Source: Anaeromyxobacter sp.
GTDB lineage: Bacteria; Myxococcota; Myxococcia; Myxococcales; Anaeromyxobacteraceae
Direction: 5' to 3'
Assembly: GCA_016718565.1 (NCBI GenBank)
Contig: JADKCZ010000001.1
Location: 1,178,001 to 1,242,000, forward strand
DNA: 64,000 bases
Part shown: one piece after another, positions 55,913 to 64,000 of the stretch
Layout of the letters: each line of letters starts with the position of its first letter
Numbering within the stretch: position 1 is the stretch's first letter
Made by a program: the position numbers and the translations under genes
Notes under the pieces: model-generated
Told to the model about the DNA's origin: nothing
Databases searched by the model: none
What the model saw: only the letters and a program-made list of their open reading frames with translations

Positions 55913-57400
55913 TCAGGCGAACGGGTCCCGCGGGTCCTCTTCCAGCAGCACCACCGCCAGCGCGGCGTCGCGCCCGGGGCTGTAGCGCAGCAGCTCGGCG
56001 TCGGCGCCGCGGACCCTGAGGAAGGTGAGCTGCACCCGCTCGCGCGGCAGGAGCACGTCGTGGGTGAAGACCGCGATCCAGGTGCCGGTGTTGAAGTACC
56101 AGCCCGGGCCGGCCGGGAGCGCCAGGGGCTCCACCACCTCCTCGTGGGTGTGGCCGAAGACCACCAGCGGCACGCCCACCAGCGCCGCCACCCTGGCGGC
56201 GGCGTCGCGCTGGTGGTGGGGGGGCTCGTCGCGCGGCATGCGCATCGCCGCGGCCACCAGCCCCACCGCGGTCATGGCCGCGAAGAGCAGGTAGAGCAGC
56301 AGCGACAGCAGGGCCTTCCACCCCACCCCGGCCTCCAGCGCGCCGATGGCCACCGAGGAGGCCGAGAAGACGCCCAGCGCCAGCACCGCCACCCCGAGGA
56401 CGCCCACCCCGACCCGCGTCCCCTGGCGCACCATCCCGCTCATGGCCTGCACCGCGTCGGCGCCGGTGGCCTTGAGGGCGTCCACCGCACGCAGCGCCTC
56501 CCCCAGGCCTGGGCGGCCGGCCAGCGCCGCCAGCTCGGCCTGGTGGGCCTGCTCCGCCTCCTCCCGCCAGCCGTCCACCGGCATCCGGGCCAGGCGCCGG
56601 AGCAGCTGGGCCAGGAAGCGGGCGTGGCTGAAGGTGACCTGCAGGAGCAGGCGCGGCTCGTTGGCCAGCAGCCAGCGGAAGTAGCGGTAGTTGGCGCGGG
56701 TGGAGGGGACGATGAAGGTGATGGAGCCGAAGGCGTTGTAGAGGTAGCGCTGGAAGAAGTTGCCCAGCGGCAGGTCGCCCTCGGCCGCCGACTCGGCCGC
56801 CTGCCGCGACAGGCCGCGCCGCAGGTGGTAGCGGAAGGCGTTCTCCGGGTCGTACTGGCAGCCGTGCTCGATCCAGACCCGCCCCGGCTCGAACAGGAAC
56901 CAGGCCTCGAAGCGCAGCCGCTCGGCGGCGCCCGGCGGCGCCCGCAGGGCGCTGAGCCGGGCCTCCACGGCCCGCCGCACCACCGCGCGGACCTCGTCGG
57001 TCTGGCTCTCCAGGTCGTGGTTCCCCGGCAGGAGGATCACCTCGTGGCCGGCGGCCAGCACGACGCACAGGCCGTCCAGGAACTGGGGGTGGCCCACCAG
57101 GATGTCCGCCGCCATGCCGGCCGCCACCTCGGGGGTGGCCGGCGGCCCGAAGCGCCGCTCGGTGGCGCGGGCGCCGGGGGCCGGGTCCGGCTCGATGCGC
57201 AGGAAGTCGAAGACGTCGCCGTTCAGGACCAGCGCGGCGTGGCCCTGCGCGTCGCGGCAGAGCCAGCGGCAGAAGGCCAGGAAGTCGTCGTCGTAGAGGA
57301 AGGTCTCGAGGCGGGACCAGCGGCGCGTCTCGGGCCTGCGGCCGCGCCCCAGGTGCAGGTCCGAGACGACGTACAGGTCGCGCGGCGGGGCGGGGGGCAC
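55913..57400 (-). CDS. membrane metallophosphoesterase
   Basis: This 495-residue calcineurin-type phosphoesterase has DLYVVSDLHLG (the D-x-H motif), LVLNGDVFDFLR, LLPGNHDLE, WIEHGCQYDPENAF and VFGHTHEEVVE at the C-terminal side, all in the usual order. Between GNHD and GHTH it has an insert of more than 200 residues, including two hydrophobic helices (VGVGVLGVAVLALGVFSAS and ALLSLLLYLLFAAMTAVGLV). It may hydrolyse a lipid-linked substrate at the membrane, in the manner of LpxH. GTG 57400 is the only likely start; AAGGAGG lies close before it. Confidence 0.82.
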   Translation of the reverse strand: MPPAPPRDLYVVSDLHLGRGRRPETRRWSRLETFLYDDDFLAFCRWLCRDAQGHAALVLNGDVFDFLRIEPDPAPGARATERRFGPPATPEVAAGMAADILVGHPQFLDGLCVVLAAGHEVILLPGNHDLESQTDEVRAVVRRAVEARLSALRAPPGAAERLRFEAWFLFEPGRVWIEHGCQYDPENAFRYHLRRGLSRQAAESAAEGDLPLGNFFQRYLYNAFGSITFIVPSTRANYRYFRWLLANEPRLLLQVTFSHARFLAQLLRRLARMPVDGWREEAEQAHQAELAALAGRPGLGEALRAVDALKATGADAVQAMSGMVRQGTRVGVGVLGVAVLALGVFSASSVAIGALEAGVGWKALLSLLLYLLFAAMTAVGLVAAAMRMPRDEPPHHQRDAAARVAALVGVPLVVFGHTHEEVVEPLALPAGPGWYFNTGTWIAVFTHDVLLPRERVQLTFLRVRGADAELLRYSPGRDAALAVVLLEEDPRDPFA

Positions 57401-57429
57401 GCCCTCCTTGTAGCAGAGAACGCCGGCCC

Positions 57430-59451
57430 CTACTCCCGGTCGGGGGGGGCGGGCGGGGTGGCCGCGCGCAGCTGCTCCATGTGGCGGGCCTCGTGCTCGC
57501 GCCAGGCCGCGACGCGCTGCCGCAGCCGCTGGCACTTGAGCGGGTGGAGGGGCGCCACGTTGACCTGCTCGTCGGGATCGGCCGCCAGGTCGTAGAGCTC
57601 CTCGCGCCCGGCGGTCAGGTTGTAGACGTACTTGAACTGATCCTCGCGCACGCCCAGCAGGTAGTCGTCGTTGGCCGCGTAGAAGTAGGCCCGCGGTGGC
57701 CGGCCCGGGTCGAACATGCTGCGGCCGTGCCAGGAGGCGTCGCCGGCCAGGCCGGCCAGGTCGGCCACGGTGGGGTTGAGGTCCACGTGGCTGCCCACGG
57801 TGGGCAGGTGGCGGCCCTTCTTGATCAGGCGCGGGCTCCAGACCAGCAGCGGCACCTTGATCCCCTCGTCGTAGAGCCGGAAGCCGTGGCCCCAGGTCTG
57901 GTGGGGCGAGCCGAAGGCCTCGCCGTGATCGCCGGTGATGACCACCAGGGTGTCGTCCGCCAGGTTGCGCTCCCGCAGCCCGGCGAAGAGGCGGCCCAGC
58001 TGGCGGTCCGCCTCGAGCAGGGTGTTGAGGTAGCGCCCCAGGTCGTAGTCGTCGGGCGGGAGGTCCGCGCCGAAGAAGTCCACCAGGGGCCGGTCGGGGC
58101 TGGGGTCGTAGGGGTGGTGGCTCTGGATGGTCCAGGCCATCACGTAGAAGGGCTTGCCCTTGGCCTGGTCGACGAAGCGGAAGAGCGAGTCCACCAGGTG
58201 CCGGTCCTCGCCACCCCAGGAGGAGAGCCGCTCGGCGGCGCCCAGGTCGCGGAAGTCCCACAGGACGTCGAAGCCGCGGCCCTCGAGGAAGCCGCGCTGG
58301 TTGACGTAGTCGAGGTCGCCGGTGTGCAGGAAGGCGGTGCGGCGCCCCTCGGCCTTGAAGAGCTGGGCCAGCGTCTTCCCGGGCAGGCGGGGGTACTCCA
58401 CCGTGTACTCGCGCCAGGTCATGTAGGGGAAGACCGAGAGCGTGATGGCCGCCATGGCGTTGGAGGTCAGCCCCACGTGGCTGTAGAAGGCGTCGAAGGC
58501 CAGCAGGTGCCGCGACTCGGCCACCAGGTTCGGGGTGGTGCGGTAGCGGCTGCCGTAGGCCTGCAGGTAGCGGGTGCCGGTGCTCTCCAGCACCAGCAGG
58601 ATGACGTTCGTGGGGGGCTTGCCGGGCAGCGGCCGCCGCGCCTGCCGGGTGCGCGCCGCCGGCAGCTCGAAGTCCTTCAGGTCCTCCGGGCCGTAGGGGA
58701 CGTCCATGGACTCGGCGTGCTGCCCGGTCAGCTCCTCCAGGCAGGACCCCAGGAAGGCCAGGTGCGGGCTGCGGGCGATGAGGCGGTCGGAGCGGTCGCT
58801 CCAGCGCCCCTCGGCGGTGGCCCAGCCGAAGCCCACCAGGCCGAGCAGCCCGGCCGCCAGCGCGACCAGCGCCAGGCGGCCAGGCGCCGCCGGCCAGGGG
58901 CGGAGGCGGCGCGCCGCCGCCACGGCCACCAGGTAGGCGGCCGGCGCCAGCAGCACCCCGGCCACCAGCCGCCAGTCGACGAAGGCGTCCAGGGAGGAGC
59001 GCATGCTGGCCAGGTCGCCGGCCAGGTAGAGGAGCGGGTAGGTGAGCGGTGAGCGCAGGGAGGCGAAGATCTGGACGCTGGCCACCGCGAAGGCCACGCA
59101 GGCGGCGCCCCAGGCCAGCAGCAGCCGGTCGAGGGCGCGGGCCAGGCCGGGGCGCCGGCGCGCCGCCCAGGCGGCCGCCTGGAAGGCGGCGCCGCTCCCC
59201 AGGGCGAAGAGCAGGTCCTCGTGGGTGCTGGTGGCCAGGTCGGTGAGGTACTCCCCGACGCGGTCCCAGTCCGCCTCGGGCAGGCCCCACTGCACCACCT
59301 TGGGCGCCGCCAGGCCGAGCGCCAGCAGGGCGGTGGGCCAGGCGGCGGAGGGCACCGGCGCGGCGGCGGCCACCAGCGGGGCGGCTGGGGGGGCGGGAGC
59401 GGCGGGCGCCTCGGCCCCCGGCGCGGCCGGCGGCGGGAGCTCAGCCGCCAC
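57430..59451 (-). CDS. LtaS-like membrane sulfatase/phosphoglycerol transferase
   Basis: This 673-residue protein has five predicted N-terminal helices (about 35-225). A periplasmic alkaline-phosphatase-like domain follows: PTNVILLVLESTGTRYLQAYG (the metal-site Glu and nucleophile Thr), SNAMAAITLSVFPYMTWREY, HTGDLDYVNQRGF, YVMAWTIQSHHPYDPSPDRP, VVITGDHGEAFGSPHQTWGHG and VGSHVDLNPTVADLAGL. The family transfers phosphoglycerol or phosphoethanolamine onto envelope glycolipids, or acts as a sulfatase. It starts at GTG 59451 and overlaps the end of the deacetylase gene by 11 bases. Confidence 0.88.
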   Translation of the reverse strand: MAAELPPPAAPGAEAPAAPAPPAAPLVAAAAPVPSAAWPTALLALGLAAPKVVQWGLPEADWDRVGEYLTDLATSTHEDLLFALGSGAAFQAAAWAARRRPGLARALDRLLLAWGAACVAFAVASVQIFASLRSPLTYPLLYLAGDLASMRSSLDAFVDWRLVAGVLLAPAAYLVAVAAARRLRPWPAAPGRLALVALAAGLLGLVGFGWATAEGRWSDRSDRLIARSPHLAFLGSCLEELTGQHAESMDVPYGPEDLKDFELPAARTRQARRPLPGKPPTNVILLVLESTGTRYLQAYGSRYRTTPNLVAESRHLLAFDAFYSHVGLTSNAMAAITLSVFPYMTWREYTVEYPRLPGKTLAQLFKAEGRRTAFLHTGDLDYVNQRGFLEGRGFDVLWDFRDLGAAERLSSWGGEDRHLVDSLFRFVDQAKGKPFYVMAWTIQSHHPYDPSPDRPLVDFFGADLPPDDYDLGRYLNTLLEADRQLGRLFAGLRERNLADDTLVVITGDHGEAFGSPHQTWGHGFRLYDEGIKVPLLVWSPRLIKKGRHLPTVGSHVDLNPTVADLAGLAGDASWHGRSMFDPGRPPRAYFYAANDDYLLGVREDQFKYVYNLTAGREELYDLAADPDEQVNVAPLHPLKCQRLRQRVAAWREHEARHMEQLRAATPPAPPDRE

Positions 59452-60142
59452 GGCCGGGCTCCGGCGCCACGCCCTGCAGCCCGCGCCACCCCACCAGCCG
59501 GATGCCCAGCTCGTCCACCAGCGCCCGGATGGAGGGATCGGTGAGGGTGGCCAGCTCCAGCTCGCGGTCGCGGTGGTACACGAAGCTGGCGGCCTCGTCG
59601 TAGTAGCCCGGGTGCACGCACAGCTCGTAGGCGCCCTCGGCCAGCTCCTGGCGGAGCATCCTGGCCAGGAAGGGGACGCCGATCTTGTCGGGCTCCGAGA
59701 CGCCGTGCTGCCACTGGCCGTAGAAGCCGCCCTTGTAGACCACCGGCGGCTCGTCGCGCAGGTGGACCCCCAGCCGGGCGGCCACCTCCCGGAAGATGGG
59801 GCGCGGGGTGTGGCCGCGGTGCACGTGCTGGTGGGAGTCGAGGTGGCTGGGCGGCCCCCCCACCAGGGCCTCGAAGCGCGCCACCTGGCGCAGGAGGTCG
59901 GCGCGGCAGGCGGCCGGATCGGTGAACTCGACCAGCCGCTCCTCCTCGTTGGTGAAGTTGACGTGCAGCCCCAGCGAGAGCCCCGGGCGCGCCCGCGCCA
60001 GGGCCGCCGCCTCGGCGGCCTGCGGCGCGTCCACCATCAGGCTGGTGGAGGTGACGATGCCCCGGTCGAAGGCCTCGACGACGCCGCGGTTGATGCCGCG
60101 GCTGTAGCCGAAGTCGTCGGCGTTGACGATCAGGACCGTCAC
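59441..60142 (-). CDS. YdjC/ChbG-family carbohydrate deacetylase
   Basis: This 233-residue protein has VTVLIVNADDFGYSRGINRGVVEAF (metal ligand Asp), STSLMVDAP, LSLGLHVNFT, GPPSHLDSHQHVHRGH (His ligands) and CVHPGYYDE near the end. ChbG-type enzymes remove acetyl groups from short sugar chains. It starts at GTG 60142, overlapping the glycosyltransferase stop by 4 bases, and overlaps the sulfatase start at its end. The tight coupling suggests one envelope-sugar pathway. Confidence 0.9.
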   Translation of the reverse strand: MTVLIVNADDFGYSRGINRGVVEAFDRGIVTSTSLMVDAPQAAEAAALARARPGLSLGLHVNFTNEEERLVEFTDPAACRADLLRQVARFEALVGGPPSHLDSHQHVHRGHTPRPIFREVAARLGVHLRDEPPVVYKGGFYGQWQHGVSEPDKIGVPFLARMLRQELAEGAYELCVHPGYYDEAASFVYHRDRELELATLTDPSIRALVDELGIRLVGWRGLQGVAPEPGRGG

Positions 60143-61320
60143 AGGCCGACGTCCTCCAGGAACTTCCGCGCCACGCGGGTGGCGTCGAGGTGCTCCTCGG
60201 CGATGGCGCGGGCGGCCCGGCAGGCCCGGGGGTAGTCGGTCTCGATGACGTCCACCGCGGCCAGCACGTCGTCCATGGTGCGGAAGGCGAAGAGCCCCTC
60301 GCCGGTGGGCAGGAACCGCTCGAAGCCGGTGGACTGGGCCACCACCGGCTTGCCGGTGGCCAGGTAGCAGGCGTCCCGCTCGGAGAACCAGCCGCTCTGC
60401 AGGCGCACGTTCTGGTCCTTGGCCACCGTCCACTCGGCGCGCGAGCCGCGGAAGAAGGCCTGGTAGCCGAAGGGGTCGAGCGACATCTGGAGCGGCGAGG
60501 TGAGCCGCCAGCCGTGGCCCTCCAGCAGGCGCCGGTCGGCCTGGTCGTCGATGTTGAGGCACAGCTCGAAGCTGGCCCGGCCGGCGCGCCGCGGCAGGTC
60601 CACGAACTTGAGGAACTCGTGGTGCTTGCTCCAGTGGTAGGTCTCGCCGTTCCAGACCGCGTCGTGCCCCTGCTGGCGCCAGTTGCCGACGGTGGTGTAG
60701 TGCGGCGCGGCGGCGTCGAAGGCCGCCGGCCAGAGGCCCAGGTCGATGGGCTGGCGGGTGGTCAGGTAGCGGAAGGGGCCGGTCAGCGGCACCCCGCACC
60801 CCGGCCGCCCGTAGTTCTCGCCGTAGGTGACGATGGTGTCGTGGGCCGAGAGCACCTCGAAGGTCTTCTGCTTCCCGACCGCCAGCTCGAGCTGGTTGCC
60901 CACCGGATCGGTCTCGACGTAGACGCGGCGCGGGGCCAGCCGGTGGTCGTCGTTGAGCACGGTGGCGCCGCAGACGTTGAGGATGGCGTCGCAGCTGCGG
61001 TACAGGTCGAGGAGCCCGGCGCGCGACAGCCCGTGGCAGGCGTCGGCGCCCTGCCAGAGGGCCCGGTAGGCCCACCGGTCGCCCAGGCCGACCCGGGCCA
61101 GCACCCGGCCCAGGTACTCCACCGCGTAGGCCGGGTCGCCGCTGATGGCGTTGGCGCGCGGGTCGTAGGGCCAGGTGGCGTCGTCCTCGACGTACCAGAC
61201 CTCGTGCCCCAGGCTGGCCAGGCCGCGCAGCCAGTTGAGGTACAGCCAGGTCTGGCCGCCGAAGGGGCAGCGGCCCATCATCCCCAGCACCACCAGCTTG
61301 AGCCTGCGCGTCGGGGGCAT
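60139..61320 (-). CDS. glycosyltransferase (GT-B type)
   Basis: This 393-residue enzyme has an N-terminal Rossmann segment LKLVVLGMMGRCPFGGQTWLYLNWLRGLASLGHEVWYV and a C-terminal one with DQNVRLQSGWFSERDACYLATGKPVVAQSTGFERFLPTGEGLFAFRTMDD, a GT1-like nucleotide-sugar site (the E...G-x-P motif). The donor and acceptor are unknown. It lies between the ABC exporter (3 bases away) and the deacetylase (overlap), so it probably helps to build the exported glycan. Confidence 0.85.
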   Translation of the reverse strand: MPPTRRLKLVVLGMMGRCPFGGQTWLYLNWLRGLASLGHEVWYVEDDATWPYDPRANAISGDPAYAVEYLGRVLARVGLGDRWAYRALWQGADACHGLSRAGLLDLYRSCDAILNVCGATVLNDDHRLAPRRVYVETDPVGNQLELAVGKQKTFEVLSAHDTIVTYGENYGRPGCGVPLTGPFRYLTTRQPIDLGLWPAAFDAAAPHYTTVGNWRQQGHDAVWNGETYHWSKHHEFLKFVDLPRRAGRASFELCLNIDDQADRRLLEGHGWRLTSPLQMSLDPFGYQAFFRGSRAEWTVAKDQNVRLQSGWFSERDACYLATGKPVVAQSTGFERFLPTGEGLFAFRTMDDVLAAVDVIETDYPRACRAARAIAEEHLDATRVARKFLEDVGL

Positions 61321-61323
61321 CGG

Positions 61324-63150
61324 TCAGTCCCAGGTGGCGGGGATGGCGTCTTCGGCGACGGTGCGGGTGAGCGCGTGGCGCTGCCAGAGCCGGGCGTAGT
61401 CGCCGCCGCGGGCCAGCAGCTCGTCGTGGCTGCCCACCTCGACGATGCGTCCGCGCTCCAGCACCACGATGCGATCGGCCAGGCGGGCGGTGCTGAGGCG
61501 GTGGGCGATGATCAGCGCGGTCTTGCCCTTCAGGAGCGCCTCCACGTTGCGCCACACCAGCTCCTCGGTGGCCAGGTCCAGCGAGCTGGTGGGCTCGTCG
61601 AGCAGCACGATGGGGGTGTCGCGCAGCAGGGCGCGGGCCAGCGCCAGCCGCTGCCGCTGCCCGCCGGAGAGGGTCTGCCCCTCCTCGCCGAGCACCGTGT
61701 CGTAGCCCTGCGGGAGCTCGCGGATGAAGCCGTCGGCCTCGGCCCGGCGGGCCGCCTCCTGGATGCGCTCCCGGCTCACCGTGGCGTCGCCGAAGCCGAT
61801 GTTGTCGGCCACCGAGGAGTGGAACAGCACCGGCTCCTGCAGCATGAGCGTCACCTGCTGGCGCAGCGAGCGCAGCGTCACCTCGCGCAGGTCGTGGCCG
61901 TCCAGGAGCACCCGCCCCCGCTGCGGGTCGAAGAAGCGCAGCAGCAGCCCGGCCAGGGTGCTCTTGCCGGCGCCGGTGCGCCCCACCAGCGCGATGCGCT
62001 CGCCGGGGCGGACCCGCAGGCTGACCCGGTCCAGCACCACCGCGTCGCCGTAGCCGAAGGTGACGTCCTCCAGCGTGAGCTCGCCCCGCAGCGGCGGCAG
62101 CGGCCGGGCCCCGGGCGCGTCGGCCACGTCGGGCTCGAGGTCCAGGACCTGGAAGACCCGGTCCAGCCCGGCCCGCGACGCCGCCAGCTCCGCCAGGTTG
62201 TGGCTGATGGACTGGATGGGCTGGTACATGTCGCGCAGGTAGGAGAGGAAGATGGTCAGGCTGCCGATGGTGAGGGCGCCGTCCAGCACGTGGCGGGCGC
62301 CCAGCCAGACCAGGCCGGCCGTGCCCAGCGCCAGCAGGGTCTCCACCGCCAGGGCGAAGAAGCTCTCGGAGCTGTAGAGCCGGAGCGAGAGCGCCAGGCT
62401 GCGCTCGCTGCCGCGCCGGAACTCGTCCACCGCCGCCTGCTCGCGGCCGTAGGCCTGCACCAGCTTGACGGCGCCGATGGTGCTGCCGGCCCGGCTGTAG
62501 AGCTCGCTCTCGGCCTGGCGCGCCGCCGCGGCGTGGCCGTGGATGCGCCCGGAGAGGTGCCTGATGGCCAGGTAGAGCGGCGGCACCACCAGCAGCGAGA
62601 CCACCGCCAGCTGCCAGTCGAAGCTCAGCATCACCCAGAACATCAGCCCCAGGGTGGCGGCGGCGCTGACCAGCGGCAGCAGGCCGTTCATCACCATGGA
62701 CTGGATGCAGAAGGTGTCCGACATGACCCGGAAGAGCAGGTCGCCGGACTGCTGCTGGTAGTGGAAGCGCAGCGAGAGCTTCTGCAGGTGGGCGTAGAGG
62801 TCGGTGCGGAGGTCGTTCACCATCCGCTGCCCGATGTCGATGGTGAGGTAGTTGGCCGCCAGGGTGAGGGCGCCGCGCCCGGCCGAGACCAGCACGATGG
62901 CGAGGGCGGCCAGCGCCAGGAGCGCCCCCGGCTCCAGCCCGCCCACCAGCGGCGCCAGGCGCGGGCCGGGCGGCCGGCCCGAGAGCACCACGTCCAGCAC
63001 CAGGGCCAGCGGCAGCGGCTTGACCAGGTCGAGCAGGATGCCCAGGCCGGTCAGGGCCAGGCCGCCGGCGAAGCGCAGGCGGTGCGGGCGCAGGTAGCCG
63101 AGGACGCGCCGGACGGTGGGGCGTGGGGAGGGCACGGGGCGGGCCGTCAA
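61324..63150 (-). CDS. ABC exporter (half transporter, MsbA/LipidA-type)
   Basis: This 608-residue half transporter has six helices in the first 330 residues (LRFAGGLALTGLGILLDLVKP; SRAGSTIGAVKLVQAYGREQ coupling region; TIGSLTIFLSYLRDMYQPI). The ATPase domain has Walker A LVGRTGAGKSTLAGLLLRF, Q-loop LMLQEP, signature LSGGQRQRLALARALL, Walker B IVLLDEPTSSLD and the H-loop IIAHRLSTARLADRI. It would act as a homodimer to flip or export a lipid-linked or glycan substrate. TTG 63150 overlaps the upstream stop; GTG 63135 is an alternative. It ends 3 bases before the glycosyltransferase. Confidence 0.94.
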   Translation of the reverse strand: MTARPVPSPRPTVRRVLGYLRPHRLRFAGGLALTGLGILLDLVKPLPLALVLDVVLSGRPPGPRLAPLVGGLEPGALLALAALAIVLVSAGRGALTLAANYLTIDIGQRMVNDLRTDLYAHLQKLSLRFHYQQQSGDLLFRVMSDTFCIQSMVMNGLLPLVSAAATLGLMFWVMLSFDWQLAVVSLLVVPPLYLAIRHLSGRIHGHAAAARQAESELYSRAGSTIGAVKLVQAYGREQAAVDEFRRGSERSLALSLRLYSSESFFALAVETLLALGTAGLVWLGARHVLDGALTIGSLTIFLSYLRDMYQPIQSISHNLAELAASRAGLDRVFQVLDLEPDVADAPGARPLPPLRGELTLEDVTFGYGDAVVLDRVSLRVRPGERIALVGRTGAGKSTLAGLLLRFFDPQRGRVLLDGHDLREVTLRSLRQQVTLMLQEPVLFHSSVADNIGFGDATVSRERIQEAARRAEADGFIRELPQGYDTVLGEEGQTLSGGQRQRLALARALLRDTPIVLLDEPTSSLDLATEELVWRNVEALLKGKTALIIAHRLSTARLADRIVVLERGRIVEVGSHDELLARGGDYARLWQRHALTRTVAEDAIPATWD

Positions 63151-64000
63151 GGCAGGGTGGCGCCGGCGGCGACCGGGGCGGCGCCCTCCGGCCGCCGCAG
63201 CGCGCCGGGCGCGCCCACCACCGACATCCCCAGGGCCTCGGCCACCGAGAGCACGCTGGCCATGGCGACGCGCCGCAGCCGCCGCGACGAGGAGATCACC
63301 ACGGCGACCACCATGGTGGCGGGCGCGGCCATGACCACCTCCCAGGCCGGCTCCCACAGCCAGACGAAGAGCATCAGGTAGGAGGTGGCGGCCAGGATGG
63401 CGTAGAGGGAGGGGGTGGCGCGCAGCCGGGCGCGCACCCGGGTGAGGCGGCGGCCGCCGCCGTGCTCCTCGGTGACCGTGGTCAGCTCCACGTTGCTCCA
63501 GCGGTCGCCGCGGATGGTGAGGTCGAAGGGCTCCCAGCCGGAGTCGGCGCGCAGCATGGCGCCCTGGGCGCGGGCCTGGGCCACCAGCCGCTCCAGCAGC
63601 TGGTCGCGCCCCTGGCCGTCCTCGCTCCACAGCGCCAGCTCGCGCCGGCCCAGCAGGCCGCCGGCCCGCTCCTCCCACCGGCGCGACAGGGCGTGCAGCG
63701 GCTCGGAGACGTGGCGGGTGCGGAAGCGCGCCTGGTAGCGGGCGTAGCCGCGCGCCACCGGCTGCAGCACGTGCATGGCCGCGATGAGCAGCCGCGACCA
63801 CCAGCGGCGCTGGTGCACCGGCGGGGTGGCCTGCCCGGCCACCAGCCAGGCCACCGCCAGCGTGGCCAGCACCATGGTGGCCGGCAGGAAGACCAGCGGG
63901 TTGCCCAGGTTGGACCAGACCGTCCAGGCGCCGTGCGAGAGCCACAGGCTGGGCTCGGCCACCACCGCCAGGCCCAGGATGAGCGCGATGGCCACCCACC
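63147..64000 (-). CDS. membrane protein, C-terminal part (cut by window edge)
   Basis: At least 283 residues are visible, and the frame continues past the edge. Two helices (AIALILGLAVVAEPSLWL and LVFLPATMVLATLAVAWLVAG) are followed by a charged domain of about 130 residues, then two more helices (TPSLYAILAATSYLMLFVWL, VVMAAPATMVVAVVIS) and a tail. This layout fits the C-terminal half of a membrane-bound glycosyltransferase-like or transport protein, but the diagnostic part is missing. Its stop overlaps the ABC exporter start (TTGA), so both belong to the same operon. Confidence 0.55.
   Translation of the reverse strand, partial: WVAIALILGLAVVAEPSLWLSHGAWTVWSNLGNPLVFLPATMVLATLAVAWLVAGQATPPVHQRRWWSRLLIAAMHVLQPVARGYARYQARFRTRHVSEPLHALSRRWEERAGGLLGRRELALWSEDGQGRDQLLERLVAQARAQGAMLRADSGWEPFDLTIRGDRWSNVELTTVTEEHGGGRRLTRVRARLRATPSLYAILAATSYLMLFVWLWEPAWEVVMAAPATMVVAVVISSSRRLRRVAMASVLSVAEALGMSVVGAPGALRRPEGAAPVAAGATLP

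Overview
The window looks like a chromosomal segment of a very GC-rich, Anaeromyxobacter-like member of the Myxococcota. The evidence is the extreme G+C content (most third codon positions are G or C), many chemotaxis-type signalling proteins, a PilT-family ATPase, a twelve-heme c-type cytochrome, histidine-kinase and receiver proteins, TPR proteins, and two ammonium transporters. Assignment to a genus is inference; no 16S or 23S gene is present. The only RNA gene seen is a tRNA-Ala(CGC) at 50848-50920 on the minus strand.

Layout. 1-9 kb: an outer-membrane barrel, then a minus-strand run (small unknown protein, PilT-like ATPase, porin, small phosphate-binding-like protein, chemoreceptor) and two tandem minimal chemoreceptor-like proteins. 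9-17 kb: a PAS protein, a secreted deacetylase-like protein, GNAT, HAD, a membrane-anchored carboxypeptidase-regulatory-like protein, an FKBP lipoprotein and acetyl-CoA synthetase. 17-21 kb: a peptidoglycan-recycling run (LD-carboxypeptidase, beta-lactamase-fold hydrolase, Mpl). 21-24 kb: a dodecaheme lipoprotein with an outer-membrane barrel, divergent from a TlpA-like thioredoxin across an FNR-type site. 24-36 kb: a histone-deacetylase-fold protein with an unknown C-terminal domain, inositol phosphatase, histidine kinase, EF-G paralogue, M23 peptidase, a radical SAM/XRE-cupin divergent pair, and a MshEN-REC-TPR protein. 35-45 kb: nitrogen-related genes (two Amt transporters and an aberrant PII) with an unusual repeat-rich cassette between 38.3 and 40.2 kb. 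46-54 kb: a frameshifted P-type ATPase, an MscS channel, the tRNA, a large TPR protein and a diheme cytochrome. 55-64 kb: an exporter and a minus-strand envelope/polysaccharide cluster (phosphoesterase, sulfatase, YdjC-type deacetylase, glycosyltransferase, ABC exporter, and a membrane protein cut by the window edge).

The most unusual structure is at 38348-40155. Two four-helix-bundle (S23-type) genes converge. Each begins inside a long perfect inverted repeat that places its ribosome-binding site and ATG in a hairpin arm. Beyond each inverted repeat lies a REP-like palindrome and then a hexanucleotide array (CGACCY), so the locus reads array-REP-IR-gene / gene-IR-REP-array. The same hexamer occurs as arrays at four other places here: bracketing mpl, and inside two exported proteins, where it is read only as Thr-Pro/Ser/Ala linkers. 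One array next to mpl also abuts the REP palindrome. This suggests a dispersed repeat family that has been adapted to different uses.

Other notable items are a PII protein lacking the usual Tyr51, Gln39 and Lys90 residues; chemoreceptor-like proteins without a canonical signalling tip; a near-perfect FNR box at the heme operon; a clean dyad operator in front of the XRE-cupin regulator; a terminator-like hairpin in the leader of the tRNA; and a single-base frameshift in a homopolymer of the P-type ATPase.
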